Shown piece after piece: positions 6,476-12,750 of a stretch of DNA of 12,750 bases (position 1 is its first letter; the number at the start of each line of letters is the position of its first letter). Origin of the DNA: JBNRMR01 sp050309705 (GTDB taxonomy: Bacteria; Bacillota; Clostridia; Christensenellales; UBA1750); the NCBI GenBank assembly GCA_050309705.1, contig JBNRMR010000106.1, positions 1 through 12,750 of the forward strand, in the 5' to 3' direction. Both the position numbers and the translations under genes were made by a program. Under the pieces are notes generated by a model. The model made no database searches, had not been told where the DNA came from, and saw only the letters and a program-made list of their open reading frames with translations.

Positions 6476-7570
6476 TTGAGCTTAGAATATGAGCAATATG
6501 AGCAACTGGAAAGAGCAAAAACACTGAAGGAGACCGACAAAAGCTGTCCTAGCTGCGGGGGAACCATGCAGTTTGATCCTTCCACGGGAGGGCTGCACTG
6601 CCCTTACTGTGAATATCGCACCAGCGTCATCGAAAGCGATGATGCCATTACCGAGCAGGACATTCACAGAGCCGGGCATACCGAAAGCTTTGAGTGGGGA
6701 CAGGAAAAAAAGCAGATAATATGCAACTCCTGCGGTGCAGAGGCCATCTACGACGCGCTGGAGGTGGCCAGCGTCTGCCCCTTCTGCGGCTCCAACCACG
6801 TTATGGACGCCCAGATGGACGACTCACTGCCGCCAAACGGCGTGGTTCCCTTTGAAGTCACAGCCCAGACTGCCGGCGAAAACTTTAAAAAGTGGCTTAA
6901 GCGCAAGTGGTTTACTCCAAGAGCAGCCAAGCAGAGCGCAAGGCCCGACGCCTTCACGGGGATGTATATGCCCTACTGGACATTTGACGCCGATGCCTAC
7001 TGCCAATATACAGGCCAATACGGCATTAAAAAAACATATACCAAAAACGGCAAGACCGAAACGAGAACCGACTGGTATCCCACTCGGGGCACATACGAAA
7101 GGTTCATTGACGACGAGCTGGTCATAGGCACCACCCGCCATGATCCGGTTATACTTAAGCGAGTGGAACCCTTCAGCTTCGAGAGCCTCAAGCCCTACAA
7201 CCCCCAGTATCTTTCTGGTTTTGCCGCCGAGCGCTATTCCGTCGGCCTGGATTCCGCCCTTGAAACGGGCAAGAAGCAGATGGAGAGCCTCCTCCGGTCA
7301 GATATAGAAAAAAAAATAAGAAGAGATCATAACGCCGACGACAGCCGAATATCAAAGCTGGATATAAGCTATAGCAACATCACCTACAAGTACATTGTGT
7401 TGCCCATTTGGGCTTCGGCCTTCAAGTTTAAAAACAAAGTGTTCCAGTTCATGGTTAACGGCCAAACCGGCAGGGTGGGCGGCAGGGCCCCCGTTTCGCC
7501 CCTGAGAGTTACCATAGCGGTTTTGATAGGATTGGCCATATTGGCGCTGATTGCTTATGCTTCCTCTTAA
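6476..7570 (+). CDS. Double zinc-ribbon protein with C-terminal membrane anchor (YdjG-like)
   Basis: 364 residues. Two N-terminal zinc ribbons: C24/C27 with C42/C45 (CPSCGG, CPYC) and C83/C86 with C101/C104 (CNSCGA, CPFCGS). A central domain of about 200 residues begins after PPNGVVPFEVT (119-129) and contains MPYWTFDADAYCQYTGQYG. The C-terminus has one hydrophobic helix (about 344-361), predicted to anchor the protein with its ribbons in the cytoplasm. Relatives are often mislabelled as primosomal protein N' or helicase because of the ribbons; no helicase motif is present. Bacillus YdjG has the same layout and belongs to the ydjFGHI (pspA) operon. The start is TTG, chosen because GGGAGGG lies 7 nt upstream. 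It is the second gene of the operon with the SPFH protein, and both ending in Ser-Ser is probably chance. Confidence 0.82.
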   Translation: MSLEYEQYEQLERAKTLKETDKSCPSCGGTMQFDPSTGGLHCPYCEYRTSVIESDDAITEQDIHRAGHTESFEWGQEKKQIICNSCGAEAIYDALEVASVCPFCGSNHVMDAQMDDSLPPNGVVPFEVTAQTAGENFKKWLKRKWFTPRAAKQSARPDAFTGMYMPYWTFDADAYCQYTGQYGIKKTYTKNGKTETRTDWYPTRGTYERFIDDELVIGTTRHDPVILKRVEPFSFESLKPYNPQYLSGFAAERYSVGLDSALETGKKQMESLLRSDIEKKIRRDHNADDSRISKLDISYSNITYKYIVLPIWASAFKFKNKVFQFMVNGQTGRVGGRAPVSPLRVTIAVLIGLAILALIAYASS

Positions 7571-7645
7571 TGAGCCATCCTGGGTTCAACACAACCAATC
7601 AAAGGGATGGAGCGTTTTCCCCTTCGCTTCGCCAAATCGGCTTTC

Positions 7646-7714
7646 GCAACCGCCGGTTGCGCCCTTTTGGGCGATATTATTGCAATTGCAATCGGAAATG
7701 TATTGTGCAACCGG
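7646..7714. repeat. Cluster of adjacent palindromes between genes
   Basis: Three perfect dyads lie in series: GCAACCG-C-CGGTTGC (7646-7660), CGCCC-TTTT-GGGCG (7660-7673) and the 14-bp palindrome ATTGCAATTGCAAT (7679-7692). In addition CCGGTTGC (7653-7660) is complementary to GCAACCGG (7707-7714), which would enclose the others in a longer alternative stem. No T-run follows, so it is not a standard terminator. It may be an RNA structure ending or protecting the upstream transcript, a regulatory site for the downstream gene, or a mobile palindromic repeat. Confidence 0.6.
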
Positions 7715-7731
7715 GCAATCCAGTATAAAAT
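7703..7731 (+). promoter_or_regulatory. Weak candidate promoter for the XRE gene
   Basis: TTGTGC (7703-7708) and TAAAAT (7726-7731) are spaced 17 nt apart, 45 nt before the ATG at 7777. The -10 is good (5 of 6) but the -35 is poor (3 of 6). The overlapping TATAAA at 7724 is an alternative -10. Read-through from the upstream operon is also possible, because no clear terminator follows 7570. Confidence 0.3.
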
Positions 7732-7776
7732 AATACCAGATACCATGAGTTATCTGCCACGGAAAGGATGATATAA

Positions 7777-8499
7777 ATGAATCTGGAGACAGCAACCCGG
7801 TTGATGATGCTTAGAAAGGAACATGGTCTTTCCCAGGAAGAGCTGGCTGAAAGAATCGGTGTGAGCAGACAGGCAGTTTCGAAATGGGAGAGGGCGGAAT
7901 CCTCCCCCGACCTGGACAATATGGTGCTTTTAGCGAAGCTTTATAATGTATCGCTGGACGCGCTTTTGCTTAGCGATGATTTCAGTGCGAAGCATTACGA
8001 AAGCGCAGCCCCGCCCGAGCCCGCGCAAGATCCTGATCAGGACGGCTCATTCTATGCCGAAAGCTTCTCTGAAAGCTTTCCCGAAAACGATGGCGACGAA
8101 GAGAACCAGGAAAGCCACGAATCACCCACTGACGGCAGCGTTTTCTTGAAGGCTCTGGACGGCGTTTATCCTATTCTGGCTACGGGCCTGTTTCTGCTTT
8201 TGGGATTTGCCTTTCGCCTCTGGCATCCCACATGGACCATCTTCCTGACCATCCCCCTATATTATACGATGATGCCGGGCATAAGGATGCTCATTCGCAT
8301 CAGGAGGGGCGAGGAAAACATCAGTCCTCTGAGTGCAGTGAAGAAGATGCTGGACGGCTCATACCCCGTTTTAGTGGTATTCGTATTTATGCTGACGGGC
8401 AGCCTTACCGGCATATGGCACCCCACCTGGATGTGGTTTTTGACAATCCCTCTTTATTATGTGATGATGCCCGCAATCATAAAGACCTACGAAAGGTAG
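7777..8499 (+). CDS. XRE-family DNA-binding protein with duplicated membrane module
   Basis: 240 residues. A Cro/CI-type helix-turn-helix fills residues 5-62 (LRKEHGLSQEELAERIGVSR, then QAVSKWERAESSPDLDNM), the class common in Firmicutes. An acidic, Ser/Glu-rich, probably disordered linker follows (about 70-120). The C-terminus consists of two copies of a unit of about 43 residues (126-169 and 191-234), each LDGxYPxL, a hydrophobic helix, WHPTW, a second hydrophobic helix and PLYYxMMP. That predicts four membrane helices with the DNA-binding domain in the cytoplasm. AAAGGA lies 8 nt before the ATG. It is followed by a strong terminator and preceded by a palindrome-rich gap. Likely a membrane-tethered one-component regulator sensing an envelope or membrane signal. 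The ligand and target are unknown; possible targets are its own gene and the SPFH operon upstream. Confidence 0.85.
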   Translation: MNLETATRLMMLRKEHGLSQEELAERIGVSRQAVSKWERAESSPDLDNMVLLAKLYNVSLDALLLSDDFSAKHYESAAPPEPAQDPDQDGSFYAESFSESFPENDGDEENQESHESPTDGSVFLKALDGVYPILATGLFLLLGFAFRLWHPTWTIFLTIPLYYTMMPGIRMLIRIRRGEENISPLSAVKKMLDGSYPVLVVFVFMLTGSLTGIWHPTWMWFLTIPLYYVMMPAIIKTYER

Positions 8500-8511
8500 A
8501 CTTTAACACGC

Positions 8512-8548
8512 AAAGAGCGAAGGCAGTTTTCCGCCCTCGCTCTTTTTT
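8512..8548 (+). terminator. Intrinsic terminator after the XRE gene
   Basis: AAAGAGCGA (8512-8520) pairs with TCGCTCTTT (8537-8545) and GGC pairs with GCC inside, around a short A/T-rich loop. A run of six Ts (8543-8548) follows directly and a second T-run lies a few bases on. It starts 13 nt after the stop codon at 8499. Confidence 0.85.
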
Positions 8549-8570
8549 CTATTTTTTTCCTCCATTGCCG

Positions 8571-8874
8571 CTACAGCAATCCGTGTTTGATAAGCACTTG
8601 CGCTTCCTTCCAATCTTGCGGATATTTTTCCTGGTATAAAAGATAATTCGGATGACCGGGAGCGTTTAAAAGATCATCCTTTTCAATCGATCTCATCACA
8701 TGGCCGCGAATGATATCATGGCGGTATTGAGGCAGGTCTTAAAACCGTGGCTTTCGCTCATCTCGCATTTGCCCACGCAGCGGTAGACGTATCCACTCAC
8801 GCCGCGCAAAACCTTTCCAGAGCGCCTGAAAACATCTCCTGAAAGACCACCTTGTCCGGCAATATTCGTCCCAT
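8571..8874 (-). pseudogene. Probable broken gene for a protein of about 100 residues, family not recognised
   Basis: The minus strand carries a gene-like beginning and end in different frames. The beginning starts at ATG 8874 with GGAG 7 nt upstream: MGRILPDKVVFQEMFSGALE, then RF. The end is an open run from 8738 to the TAG at 8571-8573, reading DLPQYRHDIIRGHVMRSIEK, DDLLNAPGHPNYLLYQEKY, PQDWKEAQVLIKHGLL. Removing one T from the T4 run at 8808-8811 joins the start frame to the end frame through ARREWIRLPLRGQMRDERK-PRF, leaving only one in-frame TAA (8739-8741). The restored length would be exactly 101 codons including the stop. So one 1-nt insertion plus one nonsense change explains the damage. 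I do not recognise the family. A sequencing error or a chance open frame remains possible. It lies just downstream of the oxidoreductase terminator. Confidence 0.45.
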
Positions 8875-8924
8875 GGTATAACTCCATAAAAGCCCCCCTT
8901 CTTCCGCGCAGCACATCCTCAATG

Positions 8925-8957
8925 AAAAAGACCGATGCGAAACTGCACCGGTCTTTT
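8925..8957 (-). terminator. Intrinsic terminator after the pyruvate:ferredoxin oxidoreductase gene
   Basis: On the minus strand AAAAGACCG pairs with CGGTCTTTT (9 bp), and a short TGC/GCA extension lies inside around a small loop. The downstream T-run is TTTTT (8929-8925). It lies about 20 nt after the stop codon. The arm Ts also form a short T-run on the plus strand, so weak bidirectional activity is possible. Confidence 0.8.
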
Positions 8958-8976
8958 ATCTTTATATGTGTTTTGC

Positions 8977-11900
8977 TTATTCCGCCATACGCTTGTAGGT
9001 TTCAATCCTGTCCATGGCGTCTTCTTCCGCCTTGGCAAACAGCTTCTCGGCCACTTCTGGCAGCTGCTTTTGCAGCGATGCATAGCGGCCCTCGCTCACG
9101 ATAAAGTCCTTATAGCTGGCTGTCGGATCCTTGCTGTCCAGCGTGAAGGGGTTCTTGCCATCGTCGGCCAGCTCGGGGCTGTACCTGTAAAGAGGCCAGT
9201 AGCCTGCTTCAGTGGCGCGCTTGCCTTCCGCCTGGGACTTGCCCATGTTGATCACATGGTTAATGCAGGGCGAATAGGCGATTATCAGCGACGGTCCCTT
9301 GTAGGCCTCCGCCTCTCTGATTGCCTTTAAAAGCTGAGCCTGGTTGGCGCCCATGTTAACCTGCGCGACGTACACATAGCCATAGCTCATGGCCATCATG
9401 CCCAGATCCTTCTTGCGGGTGCGCTTTCCAGCCGCGGCAAACTTCGCCACAGAGCCCATGGGTGTCGCCTTAGACGACTGACCGCCTGTGTTGGAGTAAA
9501 CCTCGGTGTCCATCACCAGAATGTTCACGTCCTCGCCCTGGGCCAGAACATGGTCAAGCCCGCCGTAGCCGATATCATACGCCCAGCCGTCGCCGCCGAA
9601 GATCCAGACGGATTTCTTAACGAGCATATCCTTGCTTTCAAGGATTTCCTCCGCGATAACGCAAGCGTCGCAGGTGCACTTTTTGCCGTTGGCAAGCCAT
9701 TCGGCCTCCCACTCGGTGCCGGTCATGTCGATGCCGTTTTCAAGGGCCTCGATAAAGTCGGCGGAAGCCTTCTTGGAGCCTTCTGCGTCGTCGAAGTTAT
9801 CCAGCCATGCCTGTGCGGCAGCCTTGAGCGCATCCTGGGCATACTCGGCGCCAATCAGCTTCTGAACAAGCTCAGCCAGCTTCTCTCTGCGCTGGTCAAC
9901 CGCCAGCTTCATGCCGAAACCAAACTCCGCGTTGTCCTCGAACAGGCTGTTGGCCCATGCGGGACCGTGGCCGTCTTGGTTTACGGTGTAGGGGCAGGTG
10001 GGCGAGCTTCCGCCGTAGATGGAGGAGCAGCCCGTGGCGTTGGCCACCAGCATTCTGTCGCCGTAAAGCTGTGTGATCAGCTTGATGTAGGGTGTCTCGC
10101 CGCAGCCGGGGCACGCGCCGGAGAACTCGAACAGAGGCTGGAGGAACTGGCTTCCCTTAACCGTGTTCTTGTTTACTTGGATGCCGGTTTCCGCCAAGGT
10201 GGGCAGAGTGAGCGCAAAGTTCCAGTTCTCATTTTGAACCTCAGCCTGCTCGGCCAGGGGCTTCATTATGAGAGACTTGACCTTTGAGGGGCAAACATCC
10301 GCGCAGTTTCCGCAGCCTGTGCAATCCAGCGGTGAAATCTGGATGCGGAAGCCGTAGCCGGCAAACTCCTTGCCAATGGCTTTCTTTGTCTCGAATGTTT
10401 CGGGGGTTTCAGTGCCTTCCTTCACCAGGAAGGGGCGGATGACTGCGTGGGGGCAGACATACGAGCATTGGTTGCACTGGATGCAACTGTCGATCTGCCA
10501 CTCGGGCACATTGACGGCGATCCCGCGCTTTTCGTATTTCGTGGTGCTGGTGGGAACACGGCCCGCCGGATCGAACGCCGAAACGGGGAGCTTGTTGCCT
10601 TCCTGCTTGCTGATGGGCTGAATGACGTTCTTGATGTAATCGTCATCGCTCATGTCCACAAAAACTGCGCCCTCGGCGGTGTTCGCCCAGCTTTCAGGAT
10701 ACTTGACCTCCTCAAGACCGCTGATGGCGCTGTCGATTGCGGCATAGTTCATCTGGACGATCTTTTCGCCGCGCTTGCCATAGCTGCTGACGACGGCTTC
10801 CTTCATATATCTTTCAGCATCCGCATAGGGGATAACTTCCGCCAGATAGAAGAAGGCGGCCTGCATGATGGTGTTTATTCTTCCGCCCATGCCAACAGCG
10901 GCTGCCAGGCTAATGGCGTCGATGTTGTAGAACTTGAGCTTCTTCTTGGCGATCATCCGCTTCATATCAGCGGGGAGATGGTCCTCCATCTCCTCCAAAG
11001 ACCAGGGGCTGTTCAGCAGGAATGTGCCGCCCTCCTTGCAGGAATCCACCATGTCGTAGCGGGTGACATATGAGGGATTGTGGCAAGCGACAAAGTCCGC
11101 ATGGTCAATCAGATATGTGGACTGGATGGGCGACTTGCCAAAGCGCAGGTGACTTATGGTGAAGCCGCCGGACTTCTTGGAGTCATACTCGAAGTAGCCC
11201 TGGGCGTACATATCGGTGTGATCGCCGATGATCTTGATGGAGTTCTTGTTGGCCCCAACGGTGCCGTCAGCACCCAGGCCGTAGAACTTGCAAGCGATGG
11301 TGCCCTCGGCGGAGGCGTTGATCTTCTCGCCCAGCTTAAGGGATGTGAAGGTCACGTCGTCCTCAATGCCGACGGTGAAGCCGTTCTTGGGCTGGTCGGC
11401 GCTCAGGTTGTCGTAGACGGCCTTTACCATGGTGGGGGTGAACTCCTTGGAGCCCATGCCGTAGCGGCCGCCGTAAACGGCGACGTCCAGGCCCGCGTTC
11501 TTTATGGCGGTGCTCACGTCCAGGTAGAGAGGCTCTCCCAGCGCGCCGGGTTCCTTTGTGCGGTCAAGCACGGCTATCTTCTTCACGGTTGCGGGAAGGA
11601 CGGAAAGAAGCCTGTCCGCAGCGAAGGGTCTGTAAAGGCGAACCTTTATCATGCCGATCTTCTCGCCATTTTTCATCATATAATCGATGGCTTCCTCGGC
11701 GGCTTCACAGCCGGAGCCCATCATTATGATGACCTTGTCGGCGTCAGGCGCGCCCACATAGTCAAAGAGCTTATATTTTCTGCCGGTAAGCTCCGCCACC
11801 TGATCCATGACACCTTCGACTATCGCAGGAACCCTGTCATAGTACTTGTTGGCGGCTTCCCTGTTCTGGAAGTATATATCGGGGTTTTGGGCTGTGCCCT

Positions 11901-12543
11901 GCTGGTGGGGATGCTCGGGGTTCATGGCCCTTGCCCTAAACTCCTTGACGGCGTCCCAGTCAACCAACTTCGCCATCTCTTCATATTCGATAACGTCAAT
12001 CTTCTGCACTTCGTGGGAGGTGCGGAATCCGTCAAAGAAGTGAAGGAAGGGAACCTTCGCCTTCAGCGTGGAAAGGTGTGCCACAAGGGCCATATCCATG
12101 GCTTCCTGAACGGAACTGGAGGCGAGCATTGCAAAGCCGGTCTGACGGGCTGCCATAACGTCGGCATGGTCGCCAAATATGCTCAGTGCATGAGCGGCCA
12201 GCGCTCTTGCGGAAACGTGGAAAACGCAGGGGAGCAGTTCGCCGGAGATCTTGTACATGTTGGGGATCATCAGCAGAAGGCCCTGGGAGGCTGTGAAGGT
12301 GGTGGTCATGGCGCCTGCCACCAGTGCGCCGTGAACAGCGCCCGCAGCACCCGCCTCACTTTGCATTTCAGAGACCCTCAATAATTGCCCAAAAAGGTTT
12401 TTGCGGCCTGCAGCCGCCCATTCGTCGGCGACTTCCGCCATCGTAGAGGAAGGTGTGATGGGATATATCGACGCAACATCCGAAAAAGCGTATGCCACGT
12501 GACTGGCCGCGGTATTGCCGTCGATGGTCATTTTTTTGCCCAA
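8977..12543 (-). CDS. nifJ: Pyruvate:ferredoxin (flavodoxin) oxidoreductase, single-chain
   Basis: Oxidises pyruvate with CoA to acetyl-CoA and CO2, passing electrons to ferredoxin or flavodoxin in the anaerobe's cytoplasm. About 1188 residues, normal for the homodimeric enzyme. Order: domain I with YPITPSSTMAE (27-37), the transketolase-like core and gamma domain (about 260-640), two 4Fe-4S motifs CIQCNQCSYVCP (687-698) and CTGCGNCADVCP (741-752), then the thiamine diphosphate domain with GDGWAYDIG (984-992) and NTGGQ (1018-1022). Cysteines of the proximal cluster fit 811, 814, 839 and 1093. An extra CTCDAC (956-961) is present; its role is unclear. Start choice: TTG at 12543 has AAGGAG 9 nt upstream and gives MGKKMTIDGNTAASH, the usual N-terminus. 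An in-frame GTG at 12576 would place the ribosome site inside the gene. The symbol por is also used. Probably monocistronic, between its own promoter and terminator. Confidence 0.97.
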   Translation of the reverse strand: MGKKMTIDGNTAASHVAYAFSDVASIYPITPSSTMAEVADEWAAAGRKNLFGQLLRVSEMQSEAGAAGAVHGALVAGAMTTTFTASQGLLLMIPNMYKISGELLPCVFHVSARALAAHALSIFGDHADVMAARQTGFAMLASSSVQEAMDMALVAHLSTLKAKVPFLHFFDGFRTSHEVQKIDVIEYEEMAKLVDWDAVKEFRARAMNPEHPHQQGTAQNPDIYFQNREAANKYYDRVPAIVEGVMDQVAELTGRKYKLFDYVGAPDADKVIIMMGSGCEAAEEAIDYMMKNGEKIGMIKVRLYRPFAADRLLSVLPATVKKIAVLDRTKEPGALGEPLYLDVSTAIKNAGLDVAVYGGRYGMGSKEFTPTMVKAVYDNLSADQPKNGFTVGIEDDVTFTSLKLGEKINASAEGTIACKFYGLGADGTVGANKNSIKIIGDHTDMYAQGYFEYDSKKSGGFTISHLRFGKSPIQSTYLIDHADFVACHNPSYVTRYDMVDSCKEGGTFLLNSPWSLEEMEDHLPADMKRMIAKKKLKFYNIDAISLAAAVGMGGRINTIMQAAFFYLAEVIPYADAERYMKEAVVSSYGKRGEKIVQMNYAAIDSAISGLEEVKYPESWANTAEGAVFVDMSDDDYIKNVIQPISKQEGNKLPVSAFDPAGRVPTSTTKYEKRGIAVNVPEWQIDSCIQCNQCSYVCPHAVIRPFLVKEGTETPETFETKKAIGKEFAGYGFRIQISPLDCTGCGNCADVCPSKVKSLIMKPLAEQAEVQNENWNFALTLPTLAETGIQVNKNTVKGSQFLQPLFEFSGACPGCGETPYIKLITQLYGDRMLVANATGCSSIYGGSSPTCPYTVNQDGHGPAWANSLFEDNAEFGFGMKLAVDQRREKLAELVQKLIGAEYAQDALKAAAQAWLDNFDDAEGSKKASADFIEALENGIDMTGTEWEAEWLANGKKCTCDACVIAEEILESKDMLVKKSVWIFGGDGWAYDIGYGGLDHVLAQGEDVNILVMDTEVYSNTGGQSSKATPMGSVAKFAAAGKRTRKKDLGMMAMSYGYVYVAQVNMGANQAQLLKAIREAEAYKGPSLIIAYSPCINHVINMGKSQAEGKRATEAGYWPLYRYSPELADDGKNPFTLDSKDPTASYKDFIVSEGRYASLQKQLPEVAEKLFAKAEEDAMDRIETYKRMAE

Positions 12544-12602
12544 GTGTAAACACTCCTTTATAAAAATTTCTGACACACATAGATAGACTTATGTACTCAT
12601 CT

Positions 12603-12631
12603 ATTATATAGTTACTTTTAAGGCATGTCAA
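12603..12631 (-). promoter_or_regulatory. Perfect-consensus sigma-A promoter of the oxidoreductase gene
   Basis: On the minus strand TTGACA (12631-12626) and TATAAT (12608-12603) match the consensus exactly with an ideal 17-nt spacer. The expected start is near 12596, giving an untranslated leader of about 53 nt. A consensus promoter fits an abundantly made central-metabolism enzyme. I see no clear operator such as a Rex-type site. Confidence 0.88.
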
Positions 12632-12750
12632 CTAAATCCAGGACCCTGATAGGCTATCCCGGGCTGGGTGGGGGTCGTCTCCTCCCCCTCCCCTCTCCCC
12701 CCCCAAGGCCGCTAGCTTGCTTCCCCCGTCTCTGTTGTTCTCGCCTAATT
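12632..12750. other. G/C-rich, low-complexity stretch at the window edge, no gene seen
   Basis: No credible coding frame. On the plus strand GGG-CT-GGG-T-GGGGG (12661-12674) is followed by a 27-nt pure pyrimidine run (12678-12704) ending in eight Cs. The minus strand therefore has G8, G4 and G5 runs separated by short purine gaps, a pattern able to form a G-quadruplex, upstream of the oxidoreductase promoter. The composition differs sharply from the rest of the window, so an assembly or contig-end artefact is a real possibility. Confidence 0.45.

Noticed and set aside
5541..6524. Long minus-strand open frame (327 codons) opposite the SPFH gene
   Set aside because: It overlies the SPFH coding sequence, whose domains and zinc ribbons are clear. 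The minus-strand product is a Leu/Ala-rich shadow of repeated Cys/Gly codons with no recognisable motif.
8696..8914. Minus-strand open frame of 72 codons in the gap before the oxidoreductase gene
   Set aside because: It has a passable ribosome site before an internal ATG at 8887, but its product shows no family features, and better start and end signals for a different broken gene lie in the other two frames of the same stretch.
11080..12384. Long plus-strand open frame (434 codons) opposite the oxidoreductase gene
   Set aside because: It lies wholly inside a gene with full-length family motifs, and the His/Gly/Val-rich product is typical of antisense shadow.
12577..12631. Redox (Rex-type) operator or leader riboswitch before the oxidoreductase gene
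   Set aside because: No TTGTGA/TCACAA dyad and only a 5-bp imperfectly placed TAGAT/ATCTA pair; the leader of about 53 nt is too short and unstructured for a riboswitch.
1..12750. tRNA, rRNA, CRISPR array or insertion sequence
   Set aside because: No cloverleaf-like sequence, no regularly spaced direct repeats and no transposase frame or terminal inverted repeats were found on reading either strand.

Overview
The window looks like chromosomal DNA from a strictly anaerobic, low-to-moderate GC Firmicute, most likely of class Clostridia. It combines a complete ctsR-mcsA-mcsB-clpC heat-shock operon (a Firmicutes arrangement) with a large single-chain pyruvate:ferredoxin oxidoreductase (an anaerobe's enzyme). 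AAGGAGG-type ribosome binding sites and TTG/GTG starts fit this. I cannot name the genus from sequence alone.

Layout. 1-155: a pair of tandem hairpins and a bidirectional terminator. 156-4748 (minus strand): clpC, mcsB, mcsA and ctsR, transcribed leftwards from one strong sigma-A type promoter whose start region is covered by a CtsR heptad operator (4795-4811). 4758-5024: a divergent intergenic region; its other half holds a rightward promoter with a perfect 17-bp palindrome in the spacer. 5025-7570 (plus strand): a two-gene operon encoding an SPFH-domain protein with four C-terminal zinc ribbons and a double-zinc-ribbon protein with one C-terminal membrane anchor. These resemble Bacillus YdjI and YdjG, which act with the phage-shock protein PspA, but no pspA is present here. 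7571-7776: an intergenic region dense in palindromes. 7777-8499 (plus): an XRE-family regulator fused to a duplicated membrane module, followed by a good terminator. 8571-8874 (minus): what looks like a broken gene for a protein of about 100 residues, with one frameshift and one stop. 8925-12543 (minus): pyruvate:ferredoxin oxidoreductase with its terminator and a perfect-consensus promoter. 12632-12750: an unusual G/C-rich, partly homopyrimidine stretch at the window edge.

How the parts work together. CtsR represses its own operon; McsB with its activator McsA phosphorylates arginines, inactivates CtsR on stress and marks damaged proteins; ClpC unfolds the marked proteins for ClpP, which is not in this window. 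The SPFH/zinc-ribbon pair is probably a membrane-associated envelope-stress assembly, and the neighbouring membrane-bound XRE protein is a candidate but unproven regulator of it. The oxidoreductase is central metabolism, converting pyruvate and CoA to acetyl-CoA, CO2 and reduced ferredoxin.

The most novel-looking material is the SPFH/zinc-ribbon operon with its palindrome, the XRE protein with a twice-repeated WHPTW membrane module, the palindrome cluster at 7646-7714 and the broken gene at 8571-8874.
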